Positions 41,746-53,400 of a stretch of DNA of 64,000 nt are shown here, piece after piece. Under the pieces are notes generated by a model. It saw nothing but the letters and a program-made list of their open reading frames with translations, was not told the origin of the DNA and ran no database searches. This DNA comes from Mesocentrotus franciscanus. Lineage: Eukaryota > Echinodermata > Echinoidea > Camarodonta > Strongylocentrotidae. Location of the stretch: NCBI GenBank assembly GCA_037976565.1, contig CP137672.1, positions 34,364,737-34,428,736 on the forward strand, in the 5' to 3' direction. Position 1 is the stretch's first letter. The number at the start of each line of letters is the position of its first letter. The translations under genes and the position numbers were made by a program.

Positions 41746-44003
41746 TCAATAGTTTTTTTTTATTGATTCCAAACAATACAAATCAATCTTAGAAATAAAA
41801 TACAATTGTTTTTTCTTAACATGATTTCAAAACATTTTCATAACATAGATTGTACGATTGATGAAAACAAAAATGAAATCAGTTGTAACATAAAACAAAT
41901 GACCCCATCCAACCAAACACACTACTAACCCCCTCCCCACCATGCGACACACACACCATCTGACCATACTTCCACACATATACACACACTGTTCCTAGCC
42001 CCCTCAGAATACCCCAAATTGGAGCGACAAACAGAAACAATCTATTTATAAAAAATAAAAAAAATCATTTAAACGAGGCTACAACAACCACAATAGCCCA
42101 GTGTTAAAAGTTCATGAAAACTTCACTTGTTCCCACTTCTGTAAATGTAAGGCCAATTTGCCTGCCCTCCCTGCAATATTCTTTTCTTCTTCCCTAAATT
42201 CCAACAGTTCTTTTGAAACTCCCCCAAAGACAATATTACGAACTTACCCCTGCATCTATATATCCAATATTTCATTGCAAAATAATTGTATTAAATATCT
42301 TTATTCGTGGGGAATTACCGGACAACCCTAAATTAATATCTATCCAGTCGATAGACCTTAACTCCCTTAGCTCAAACTTAGCTATTACATTCTGCCATAA
42401 CCTTTGAACATGTACACACTCCCAGAACAAGTGTAAATATGTTTCAATCTTTTGCTTACAAAATGAGCACAAGTTATCTACAACAAAGCCGAATCTGAAT
42501 AAGTGTTCTCTAGTAATATATTGCTCCATGAAGCAGTTTATACTGAATTTCTCTTAGTCTGTTAACAAGAGTAACTTTCCTAGGCCTACTAAATATCTCC
42601 CTACATACCTCATTTGAGAAATCTGAAAATTTCCGTCCATCATGAATCTTCAAAACAAATAAATTGTGTAACTTCTCTATAAAATATTCATAAACCTTTC
42701 TCGATAATACATTTCTGAGGAGCTTCACAGTACTGTTAAACTGCATTAAAATATCATCCTCTTTTACATCCACTAAACTCCAGTTATCCTTTTTTCCGCT
42801 TCTCAAAATAGCTTCCCCAATATTCCATACATCAACAATTTTGTTTCCTTTCAGCCCCAAATATTGAAAATGAGATATTGACCGCCTGCCATTTTCAGCA
42901 AAAATATCTTGAATTGAAATTGCATTGCGTGTAAACAACTCCTCATCAAAAATCATTTTCTTTTTCAATAAGAAATCTTTATTGTTAAAAATAATTGGAT
43001 TATTCTTTTCTTCAAAATTTCTACAACATTCTAACTCTTCCCATGCTTTGATCATTTCTAAATAGAACTTAGGTACTTTGAAACTTAATAACCTGGAATC
43101 ATAGTTACACAAAAAAATAAATCTACCCCCTACCATCTTGAAGCAGAAATCAAAGTATAGCTTCCATCTCATAGATTTTTACCCGTACAATAGTCTTTTC
43201 ACCCACATTACTCGTTGGGTTTTTACAAACGAGTCAAAATTAGTCATTCGTAACCCTCCTTCATTATAACCTTGATACAATATTAATCTCGTAATTCGAT
43301 CTTTCCCATTCCATATGAATTCAAAACATATTTTCTGTATTTCCAATATGACCCACTTTGGAACCACTAGTGAAGCAAAAACGTAATTTAATTTACATAA
43401 TACATATATGTTTTTAATAAATGAATTTTTCCAAACACCGTAAGGTCCCTCTGTTTCCACCATCCGAGAAGTCTTTTAATGTTGCTTAAAATATCCTTAT
43501 AATTCAATTCCTCTCTTATTTTGACGTCTAACGCAAAATACACTCCCAAAATCTTAATTTCTTTAACTACATTCCAGATGGGAAGTTTTTCTGATTTGTC
43601 TTTGTTTTTCCCCAATTTCATAATATTAGTTTTTTTCCGCATTAACCCTTTAACCACTTATTTCCTTAAATAACGTATAAATCTCCTTTACTCTTTCTAC
43701 AGATTCTTTATTCCTAACAAATATTGTCATATCACCTGCATATAAAATTTGTTTGACTTCAAATCCTCCAATATTAACGCCTTTAATAACCTCATCATTC
43801 CTCACTACTGTTGCCAATATTTCAATAGCGAGAATAAATAAATAGGGCGAGAGTGGATCTCCTTGCCTTACCCCTCGCTTAATATCAAAATAACCAGTAG
43901 CAAAACCCCCATTCATAACACAGCTATTTATATTACTGTAAATAGTTTTTACCCACAAACAAAATGAGGGACCGAACCCAAACTTTTCTAAGATAATATG
44001 ACC
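41746..44003 (-). pseudogene. 5'-truncated, inactivated Tx1/L1-like LINE
   Basis: Minus-strand fragments of one reverse transcriptase and its C-terminal region, in order: RGVRQGDPLSPYLFILAIEIL and a catalytic box reading YAGD (43650-44003); a segment with LGVYFALDVKIRE and LLGWWKQRDLTVFGK (43388-43657); FIWNGKDRITRLI and EGGLRMTNF (43179-43463); a 220-codon stretch (42510-43172); and a zinc-knuckle-like C..C....H.....C (42272-42529). Frames shift at least three times and there is an in-frame TAA near 43175. The catalytic YADD/FADD is altered to YAGD. The 3' UTR runs to a T-rich edge at about 41746, and its sequence recurs at 63464-63660. Truncation at the 5' end abuts a GT-rich microsatellite. 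Confidence 0.9.
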
Positions 44004-44140
44004 CCCCCCATACATATACATACACACCCACCCACACACGCACACCCACAACAAAGCATACACATACCTCATATGTTAACAATGTTCAGTTCTAATATCT
44101 CCCAAAACACAAACACAGCGCACCCACACGCACACTTCTC
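44004..44140. repeat. CA-rich degenerate microsatellite
   Basis: Runs of cacacc and catacata adjoining the truncated LINE end. Confidence 0.7.
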
Positions 44141-44399
44141 CCTCGGCCCTCGGCCGTCGGTACCCCTATCGTACTGCTGCTGCAAATGCTAAACTTAGCC
44201 TTTACAATTAAGACAAACGGACCACATCATTGGAACATAGATGCTCTCTTAAACAGCTTGATCAGGTGACAGAAAGAGACCGGTGTGTCCACAAAAGCTT
44301 ATTTGCTGAAATGCTAACGTAAAATGAGTCACTGAAAATTTGACAAGAGTAACAGTTGATACCCCTATTTCACCTTATTAGGTGCATCACCCACCCCCC

Positions 44400-44539
44400 T
44401 CTTCTCTCTCTCTCTCTCTCTCACCCACTCACTCTCTTTCTCTTTCTATGTCTCTCTATCATCCTCTCTCACACACACTCTCTCTCTCCCCCTCTCTATC
44501 TCTCACACACACACTCTCTCCCTCTTTATCTCTCTCACC

Positions 44540-44572
<33 letters not shown>

Positions 44573-44595
44573 TCCCTCTTCACGTTCTCTCTCTC
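44400..44595. repeat. CT/CA microsatellite cluster
   Basis: Alternating CT and CA runs; serine/leucine/histidine-rich ORFs here are artefacts. Confidence 0.9.
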
Positions 44596-46438
44596 TCTCC
44601 CCCTCCCTATTCTCTGGTCACAATCTGTTAAGCTGTGTCCATACGGATGATGTCCCGTGTGCACTAGGTCATAGCGTTGTTATTTGCCATTTACAGACGT
44701 AAGAAACGAGTGATGTACTATGTACAAAAATCTAACTTTCTCCCACCTTGAGACATAATTTCCACTTACTGTTCACATGAAAATTTACCATTTAGGGCCT
44801 ACCCGCGGAATCCATAAATATTGGCCTAAACGTTTTCGTTGTGTTCTTTTTTTTTCAATCCTATTCCTATATCGATAATTATTAAATAAGTATTTTAATT
44901 TGTGCAGAAATGCATTTGTTTTCTTCATAATTATGTAACTATCATAATCATTATGAAAAGCCCTATTTGATATTGATGACTCAATTTCATCATTGTTTTA
45001 TAGATCCAGGACATGCATATAGCATATATGGGATAAACCTTACACAAACTTAAGGCATATTCACTGTAAATACCCTTGTTTCCGCATTGAAGGAAGGAGT
45101 GCAGTGCAGTGCAGTCACATCATTATATAGCTTGTCAAGATCAAGTTAGATCTACAAATCATACACGTATATGCATTGAATTAAACCAGCAAGCAATAGT
45201 TGGCATAATTTATTAAAATTATTTAAATGTTCCAGGAAAATTTAATTTTTGAATAGACCATCATACAGAGCAAAATGAGAACTCCATTCCCGGCTCAGCC
45301 GCTGCATCGTAGATCACTTTTTCAAGTTAACCTCTCTCTCTACCTCAACCATCACCATCATCAAGCCGGGAAGAAATATGTGCCCTACTTTCTGGTCTGC
45401 AATTTTGGGAGGCATTCGTATATTTACAGTTCTAAATAAAGAGCCACAGTTATGTCTGAAACGTCAGCCTTCTATACCAACATCATTCAGTCTCCTGCCT
45501 GCCTCGACCGGGAGAAGCCTTATCGTAAGAGGATCAAAATAAAGTCGCGTGCCTTTCAAAAAAGTGATTTATGAAGGACTCGAGAGATCCAGAATCCCTT
45601 TGTTTGGATCTTTCTTTAACGAGATACGAAAATTATTAGACAGTTCCTATGCCTATAGTTCAAGTGCTGCTCGTAAAGTTAATGTACAAAAAAATGCGGA
45701 GATGTGGAAAGTTATTATTTTTCTTCTTCTGACTTTTCGTGATAAGACTGTAATTATGGCAAGCAGATGAATAAGATCCGATAGAATCGTATTGATATCA
45801 TAATATACAGGAGGGTGGGACCGTGTATGTATAATGGGTCTTATACAAATTAAGAATGGAGATAAAAGCACACAAAGTTCTAAATGTACTCAATACATCG
45901 CAATTTAGAGCTGCATGTGCACTTTCCCGACTGCTAGAAGTTGAATGGAATCTCTAGAATTTACCCTTGCCTCGATTTTGTCCGTACTTACAATAGCAAA
46001 GGTAAAGTTAACTTAGTGAAATATAGCCGCTATTTTCTGACAAAACGAGTACTCTGTTGAACTGAGTAGAACCTATTCGTTAATATTTATTATTGTGAGT
46101 TATGCGAAGAGACCATTTTAAGCTAACTGAGTGTTGATTATCTTTTTAAAAATTGACATTAACACTATTATCAGTTGCCTTAGCTGATTGTACGAAGACT
46201 GGAAATATCTCCCGGTTGACTTTTTTTGTTAATATAGGCCTAAACATGCATGCCTTCGTTTTACATTTTCCCTATTCTATATACCCATGCAGTACTCTTT
46301 CTCGTGCAGGGTAAGTTGGATTTAGGAATGGGCATTTACCGTAATATCGTGCCTATTATGCTTACCTTTTTTATTTCAAATTTCTATCTAATAAAGGCCT
46401 CTAACTATCCACTAGTGTTACATCTCTCGCTGTATCGT

Positions 46439-46441
46439 GCC

Positions 46442-46488
<47 letters not shown>

Positions 46489-46585
46489 CATCTCCCCACC
46501 CCCCTCTCTCTCTCTCTCTCTCTCCCTCCCTCTCTCTCTCTCTTTCATTCTCTATCTCTATTCCTTCTCTCACACTCTCTTCATC
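46439..46585. repeat. CT/CA microsatellite cluster
   Basis: CT run, CA run, C-rich spacer, then CT run again. Confidence 0.9.
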
Positions 46586-48359
46586 TCCTTTCTAATTATC
46601 CATTCCCACCCCCCCCCTTCTCCATCACTCTCTTTCAATTTGCTATTCTCCTCCACCTCAAGTATCTCTTCAAGAAAACAAAGAAATTGGTTGTGTTTGG
46701 TGTGTCGGGGTGAGGGAATGATATACCAATGGGCCTACGTTACGGTTCATATAGTTTACAGGATTGGGAATCGTCTAATGACAATTTAAAATCCATTTCA
46801 CCGGACCACGAGGGAACGAGAGAGTTTGAGGATGGAATTAAATTGAGGTTGTCTTGAGAAGGACCGCACAGAAGCTGAATATTGTCACAAATTTTCTTGG
46901 CCATCTATTATCACCCAATGTCCAGCGTAAGCAAGACGTGACTCCGAGTGTAAACAGCAATTGAGAGAGGTTTAAAGGCACGATATTCTTTTTTGCAGTC
47001 TTTACAAACATCATGAAATTTTGGATAAGACATCATCGACTTCTGAACATATCAACATTTTTGCTATCACATGTTAGTCTCGTAAAGGGACAAAGGCATG
47101 GATGGAGGGTGGGGCGTTAAATGTTACACTATTGATTTTCTAACGAAGGTAATTGTGCATGCTGTAACCGAGCCACTTATTTCAAGTTATTGTCGTTTGA
47201 TGAAATCAATTCAAGGTCGTTTTCGAGAGCTTATTCTTATATATGCATTATTGGTTAGACTTAACCACATGTGAGAATGATTTTGTTACAGAATCAGTGA
47301 TTCCTGTAACGATCACAAGTTATTGGTCCATAATATCATTTAACAACTTGCTGATTATTCAATTCGAGGTCGATAAGACAGTATAGCGGAACATCAGTGT
47401 ACACTTCGATCGCATACTCGATTGGATTCTTATGGTATTTTCTTGTATTTTCTTGTAAACCAATGAGGTCAATTTATAGGCTACATCTTGAAGTCTATAC
47501 TTTTAGGGTTGTAAAAGAGATATTCTTCCTTAAAAGCATCAACGCCACTCTTTTATCACCACTGTGAAAGAGTTACAAATTTCAAAATGCGATGAAAATA
47601 ATCCCGAGATGGAAATAGTTCCCCCTCGGGCGGTCGTTATCAAAAAATGATATCGTATTTTGACACTGCAATAGAGCGATGAATACAGTCTTATACTTCA
47701 GCCTGAAAACATTTGGAAAAAGAGAAAATATTTGTACCACTCTGGGGAAGCTTTTAAAATATATTTCTGCAAATAGATTTGATAGGTTAGGGTTTTTTTT
47801 TAACTTTTATACCAAATTATCATAGAATGATAGCAGATTTGTATTTTCTCATATTTTACATTTGACGTATTAGTCGGATGGCTTGATGCCCTTCATCGTG
47901 CTCATAATGTAGTTACAACGTTTTCATTTTTTTTGGTCTTCCTCTCTTTTTCTTCGATCATATGTTACAAGAGTTATGAGTATAACGGATGACATAACAC
48001 ATTGAAAAATAAAGATATTGATTACTAGGATCAATAATTTCAACTGGGACATGAGTACATATAGAAAATAATAAGCCCCGATGTCTCTGCACAAGACTAA
48101 ATCGGAGGGGAACTTCCCAATTCGTGTGGGTCAAGTGTTGGTCACCCAATGGGCATTCCATTTCTAGATGAGGTCAAGTTCTCTTGGTCCATTACGAGGT
48201 TGATCACCGTGGTGTTTATCGGCAGTCTTACCAGGTGTAGAACATCCCCGGTCAAATTGGAGACCGGCGGACAAACCATGATTGTACAGAGCATGGTCAT
48301 AAACGTCATCTTCTGAAGATCAAGACATTTTTCAAAAAGCTAAGATACTTGTTTTTTAT

Positions 48360-48720
48360 TATGGGCCTTCTTTCTCGTCTTCTTATTACTCTTCCTCGTC
48401 ATCCTCTTCTTCTTCTCCTCCGTTTTCTTATCTCTTCTTATCTTTTTCTTCTCCTTCCTTCTCTTCTTCATCTTTTCTTTTTTCTTCTTCTTCTTGTTCC
48501 ACATCATTTTGTTATTAGCTTCCTTCGTCTTCTTTGCTCTCGATATATATCTTTCTTTGTCATCACTTAATTCTTTGTTGTCGTCTCCTCCTCCTTCTAC
48601 TCATTTCTTTCCCTTTTCTTCTTCTCCTTCTCCTTCTTCTTCACCTCATCCTCATCCGTGTTCTTCTTATGGTCATCATATTCCTTCTCTTTCTTCTCCT
48701 CCTCATCCTTATGGAATTGT
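48360..48720. repeat. Long pyrimidine (CTT-rich) tract
   Basis: About 360 bases of predominantly C and T on this strand, with ttcttcttctcctcc words. Such mirror-type polypyrimidine tracts can adopt triplex structures; that is general knowledge, not seen here. Confidence 0.75.
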
Positions 48721-50660
48721 AAGATAACTTCCTGTAATCTTTTCCCTCCATCACTTTCGAGGTGCCCCTTTTCCAACAAAACAGGTATAAACACGGTTTC
48801 TCTGACAATTTCTTTTTCTTCATTTTTTCCCTTCATCTTTTGACCTATCTGTCTTTCAGAATTACACTTATGCATTTATCTATTTCATGTCTCTATATAG
48901 TTACCAGGGTGTTAATCATTTCTGAAAGATTTCCGTACATGACCTTCATCTCGCCATGGGTGGGCACATCGACTCGCTCTATACCCCCAGAGACAAAACA
49001 TGGTGACATGACAAATTATACCCCAGTTAAGATTACAACATATTCCTGTACACCCGGGACTACAGATCATGAACTTGAAATCAATCCATTGTTTAGACTC
49101 GCGTATCCATTTGCGGATGAAGTGACAGTCTTGATTTTTGAGCTGGTCCTAAAGATTAACCATGGCCATATCGCTTTTTGTGCACGTGCAGGTAAACATT
49201 GGAGTCGCCATGTTTCCCACAAATTATTCCGGTATTCGGGTATTGTGTAAATTTAATTTAACTTTGGATTTAACATTGCACTGAAGAATTAGGGTAAAGT
49301 GGTGTCATTTCGTCTCTAGTTTTGAAAATTACAGAATGACATTATGTTTTTCAATTCGTAAAATGGAACAAATAAACATTCATACAACAAAACAATGAAA
49401 ATACAGAGTAATCAATATCATCGGCAATGTATAAACAATGTTTGACTTTACAATTTATTTAACATGAAAAAGAAGAACTTAAAAAAAGCCTATGATGGCT
49501 TTGTGAGATAAAGTTCCCAGAAGTATATTGTTATGGAGCATAGGTTACACATAACAAGGATAATAATGATAATAATATTAATAATAATACAAATAATGAT
49601 AAATAGTAATAAGATTGTAATAATGAAACACATCGGTCTTTTTTTCTCCATCGTATATGATATTACCAAACGTAAGCTTGAAAAGGTTACTCGGCCATTA
49701 TCGAGTCATTGAGTACACTTCCGATACAATTTGAACATTTCATTAATTTCCTTCTTTAATCACGTAGTAATAAAGACAGTATCAAGTGAACCTGATGACG
49801 CCCCCAACCTCCCTCCCGCCCATCTTGAAAATGTATCGATACCCCCTATGTATGCTACCATTAGTTTACATTGGTTCACAAACATTAAAGCTTCATGCAT
49901 GTGACCCGTAAGAAAGTTATGACGGCAGTTATCTTCAAAAGTCAGAGGGCGTGACATCGGGTCAAGAAAATCATTTATCGTGTACTGCTTGTCTTTCAGC
50001 ATATATAAGTAGTGTTCGTTCATTTATTTTTCTCTCCGTTTCCCAATGTTTCACTTCTTCACCTATCCCCATTTATTTATCTTTCTCGTCATCTTAACAT
50101 TTATCCCTTTGCAAACCATACTCCTTATAAATGAGATTGTAGTGGTACACCATTTCAAATCAATATTTTCAAATCATTATTTTCATCTCATCCTTAATTT
50201 CTTTATGTTTTTTTTTTTTTTAGTACTACATTTCTTACCTGACTTCTCCATAATTTCACTCTCCTTCTAACCAAACCTATGTAACTAAAACAAAAAACCC
50301 TTCTCCTCTTCCTCCCATCGAGTCCTGTTCTCCGGCGGTGCTAGGGTAATTGGTGCCCGGTGCTCGCCCCATGGGACTGGCGACTAAGACTGAACGTGCC
50401 CCGTCGACTAGGATCAGGATACTGATTTCATTTCTAAACTGAATGAACATTTTTATCAGCTACCTGAAAACCCTGTGCGAAAAATGAACAATGTGCTACA
50501 GGTATCGAGTTTAGTATCCCTACACGTAATCCGTTTAATGGACATTTAATACTGAGTAATCAATTCAACTAATGTAAATTTGTATGTTTTGAAATTTAAT
50601 GATTGTATTATATAGGGATACATGCTGCTGAAAGAACATTATTGCTCTGGCCTGGTTTAG

Positions 50661-50711
50661 AGGAGAGAGAGAGAGAGAGAAAGAGAGAGGAGGAGGAGGA
50701 GGAGGAGGGGG
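50661..50711. repeat. GA and GAG microsatellite
   Basis: A GA run followed by perfect GAG repeats and a G run. Confidence 0.9.
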
Positions 50712-51172
50712 GTTACTTTGTACACGGGTTAATCCCGGACAGAACCACTGCAGCTTATGCGGACCCAGTAGTACTGTCCTTATAATGTTAGCTAGCTACT
50801 TCCTTTATTAAACTGTATTTCGGGGCTGATGCATATGTCTTCCGTTGTGAAAAATCACGCAACTATGATAAGATGATAAGAGGTCACTTTTCCTTAAAAA
50901 ATAATGTTTCATTGTCTTGGTTACTGAATGTAGAAAAAAAATCGAAGATGAAGTAAACTGGTAAAATATATTTTGCATACACGTACCCATGCACATCGTG
51001 GTCAAATATGTTTTGCTCAATCAATATAAAAATACATGATTAGTAAGATGCATGGAGCGGGCAAGGGAGGTTGCATCCGCCATTTATTCGCAGAAAATAC
51101 CTTTAGAACCACGCAGAGGCAGAACTTTCTTAGCTTGAATAATATTATACGCCAACTATCCCCTCCCCCTCC

Positions 51173-51209
51173 TCTCCCCTCTCTCTCTGTCTCTCTCTCT
51201 CTCTCTCTA
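51173..51209. repeat. (CT)n microsatellite
   Basis: Short CT run with one TGT interruption. Confidence 0.85.
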
Positions 51210-51807
51210 CCATCATTGTTCTAATTTGTCAATAACATCTAGAGGTGTCTGTCTCCTGCAATTTGAGCTTGCGATAATCACAATTACCATCCATAAGAAC
51301 TACTCACCCGACAGAAAATATCTTAGATTCTAACTCATTCTCTCGGAGGAGGTGAAATTTGCTACTAATAAGTGAATAAATTCAGTATAATAGTGCGGTT
51401 AGGATGATCATATAAATCCTTTAAAGAAAGCAAATTCAGCAATAATTGAAGAAAGGAGTAAACTGATTGTTGAACGGTCAAAAACCAGCGTGATCAATTG
51501 ACACGTTTTGCTTACAAGTATATTACTGCATCCCTGGCGCGGTATAGTCTGTAGTGAGAAATGGGCAGGTGTACATGGCAAAAGAATATGAACTGTACTT
51601 TTTCGAGGAAACAAGGATGTTTTTCGTCATTTTGTTAATATTCAACCTGCAAAATGAAAACAAGACGTTTATGAACATAAGCGAAAACTTCCTCAAACTT
51701 TAAACTGTATGAAATCATTGTGCAGATTCTCAGCAAGAGAGTGACATGAACCATGGAACGCTCCCCATAAAATAATGACGACACGAACGACAACAACGAC
51801 GAAGATT

Positions 51808-52018
51808 GTGATGATGATGATGATGATGATGATAATACTGATGATGATGCTGGTTGTGGTGATGACGATTTTTGTAGTAATGATGATGATGATGATGGAT
51901 TGGTGGTGGTGGTGGTGGTGGCGATGATTATGATGGTGGTGATGATGGTGAGGATGATGATGGTGATGATGATAATAGTGGTAGTGGTGGTGGTGGTGGT
52001 GGTGGTGGTGATGATGAT
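51808..52018. repeat. GAT/GGT trinucleotide array
   Basis: Alternating blocks of GAT and GGT. The minus strand reads as a histidine-rich frame of about 129 codons, which I regard as an artefact. Confidence 0.9.
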
Positions 52019-52599
52019 TCGTATATTGGTGATGGCGTAGCTTTTCTTGTATTTTTGTTGCCACCGTGTTGGTCTTAATCATTGCAGTGTTGGTTGTGAT
52101 GCTGATAACAATTTGAGATGGCGATAAAGGGATTAATCAAGATGACATAGACGATATATTATGTGAGAAATATTACAAAGATGAAGATCATTCAAAAAGA
52201 TAAAGCATAAAAAGAGGGGGCGCTCGGGCGCTAAAAGGATAAATTGATGACTACAAAGCACCTTACATTAACCCTTTTAGTGCATTTCTCAAAGTATGTG
52301 ACTAAAATTTGCAAACACGTTTCACTAGCTGATGGTAATTGCGGAAGACTTTTCCTTATTGGCGGAGCCTTGGTATTAGAGACACACGACCACCACTGGT
52401 CGACATTTTGTTATTGTTCACGCTCGCCCATGATATGCAGGCACCCTACCCGTTAGTCGACCGCAGAAGACCTGGGCGCTCAACGCCGGACGCTCCTGGG
52501 GGCATAGGCTGGACCTCGTACCTATTAGCCTAGCTGCCACGTCCAATTCTAGGCATTTTAACTCTCCATTTCAATGACTTCTCCATAACTTAAAATGCC

Positions 52600-53400
52600 C
52601 AGAATCACCGTAAAATTGCTCTTTTTGTAGGTGAAAATCTTGTTTGGTTTTGAGATAACGATGTCAAATTAAAGCTTATCAAGTTGTGAAATGGGAATTT
52701 TGTTTTTAGTTCAGTTCTTCAGAAAACAATAACCTTTATTGACCCTGTTTATATGCGGGAAATTGCTTTTTGTACAATGAAATATGAGTTATGTGGATAT
52801 TTGACGAAATCTATAATGTCCACTTTGGGTGAGTGTATCAGGTTATGAAAAGTTATTCTACTTATTCAATAGTTATGTAGAAAGTGTTGCATTCATTGCC
52901 ACTGGTATGAGGGAACAATTGCCTCTGTTTCTGAATGAATTGTTGTTCGAACTTGTTTGATTTATGCCAAAATCCATAATGTCCACTTTGTGTACGCATA
53001 TTAGGTTTGAAAATTTATTATTGTGGGTTGAAAATGATATCTAAAGCTATAAATCCATTGAAATATGCAGGAATGAGCCTATTTTCTATCCACATCGAGC
53101 TTATCAAGTTATGGAATGCGGTTATCATTTTCAGTTCTTTCAAAACAAGTTTAACCTCTTAAAAAACTTCAAAATCCACTTGATGCATTTTAAAGATGAA
53201 TTACGTGTAGTTTGATATTTGAAGAAAAAAAATCCATTCTGTCCGTGACGATCGTTACGGAATTTCAAGTTACTTTTGTTTTATTTACTCTGCTTAAATC
53301 AATTTAGCCTATAATGGAAGTTGCATATTTTGCTATATAGATGAATAATGGAACTTATTTCAGATAACAATTTTCATTTTGAACGTACCGAGTTAATTCT
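52600..53400. repeat. Diverged long tandem repeat
   Basis: Three spaced copies of a phrase related to aaatccataatgtccacttt occur near 52806, 52970 and 53228. Two copies of agcttatcaagtt.tggaatg lie near 52672 and 53098, with similar intervening sequence. The repeat length is roughly 160-430 bp, with much drift. Confidence 0.5.

Noticed and set aside
48762..49250. 162-codon open frame in the gene desert
   Set aside because: Begins in a pyrimidine tract, shows no domain, and its composition changes along its length; probably chance.
51693..52082. Histidine-rich protein on the minus strand
   Set aside because: It is the GAT/GGT array read on the other strand, with no exon context.
52420..52545. 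GC-richer patch suggestive of an exon
   Set aside because: No frame gives recognisable protein, and no consistent splice sites were found.
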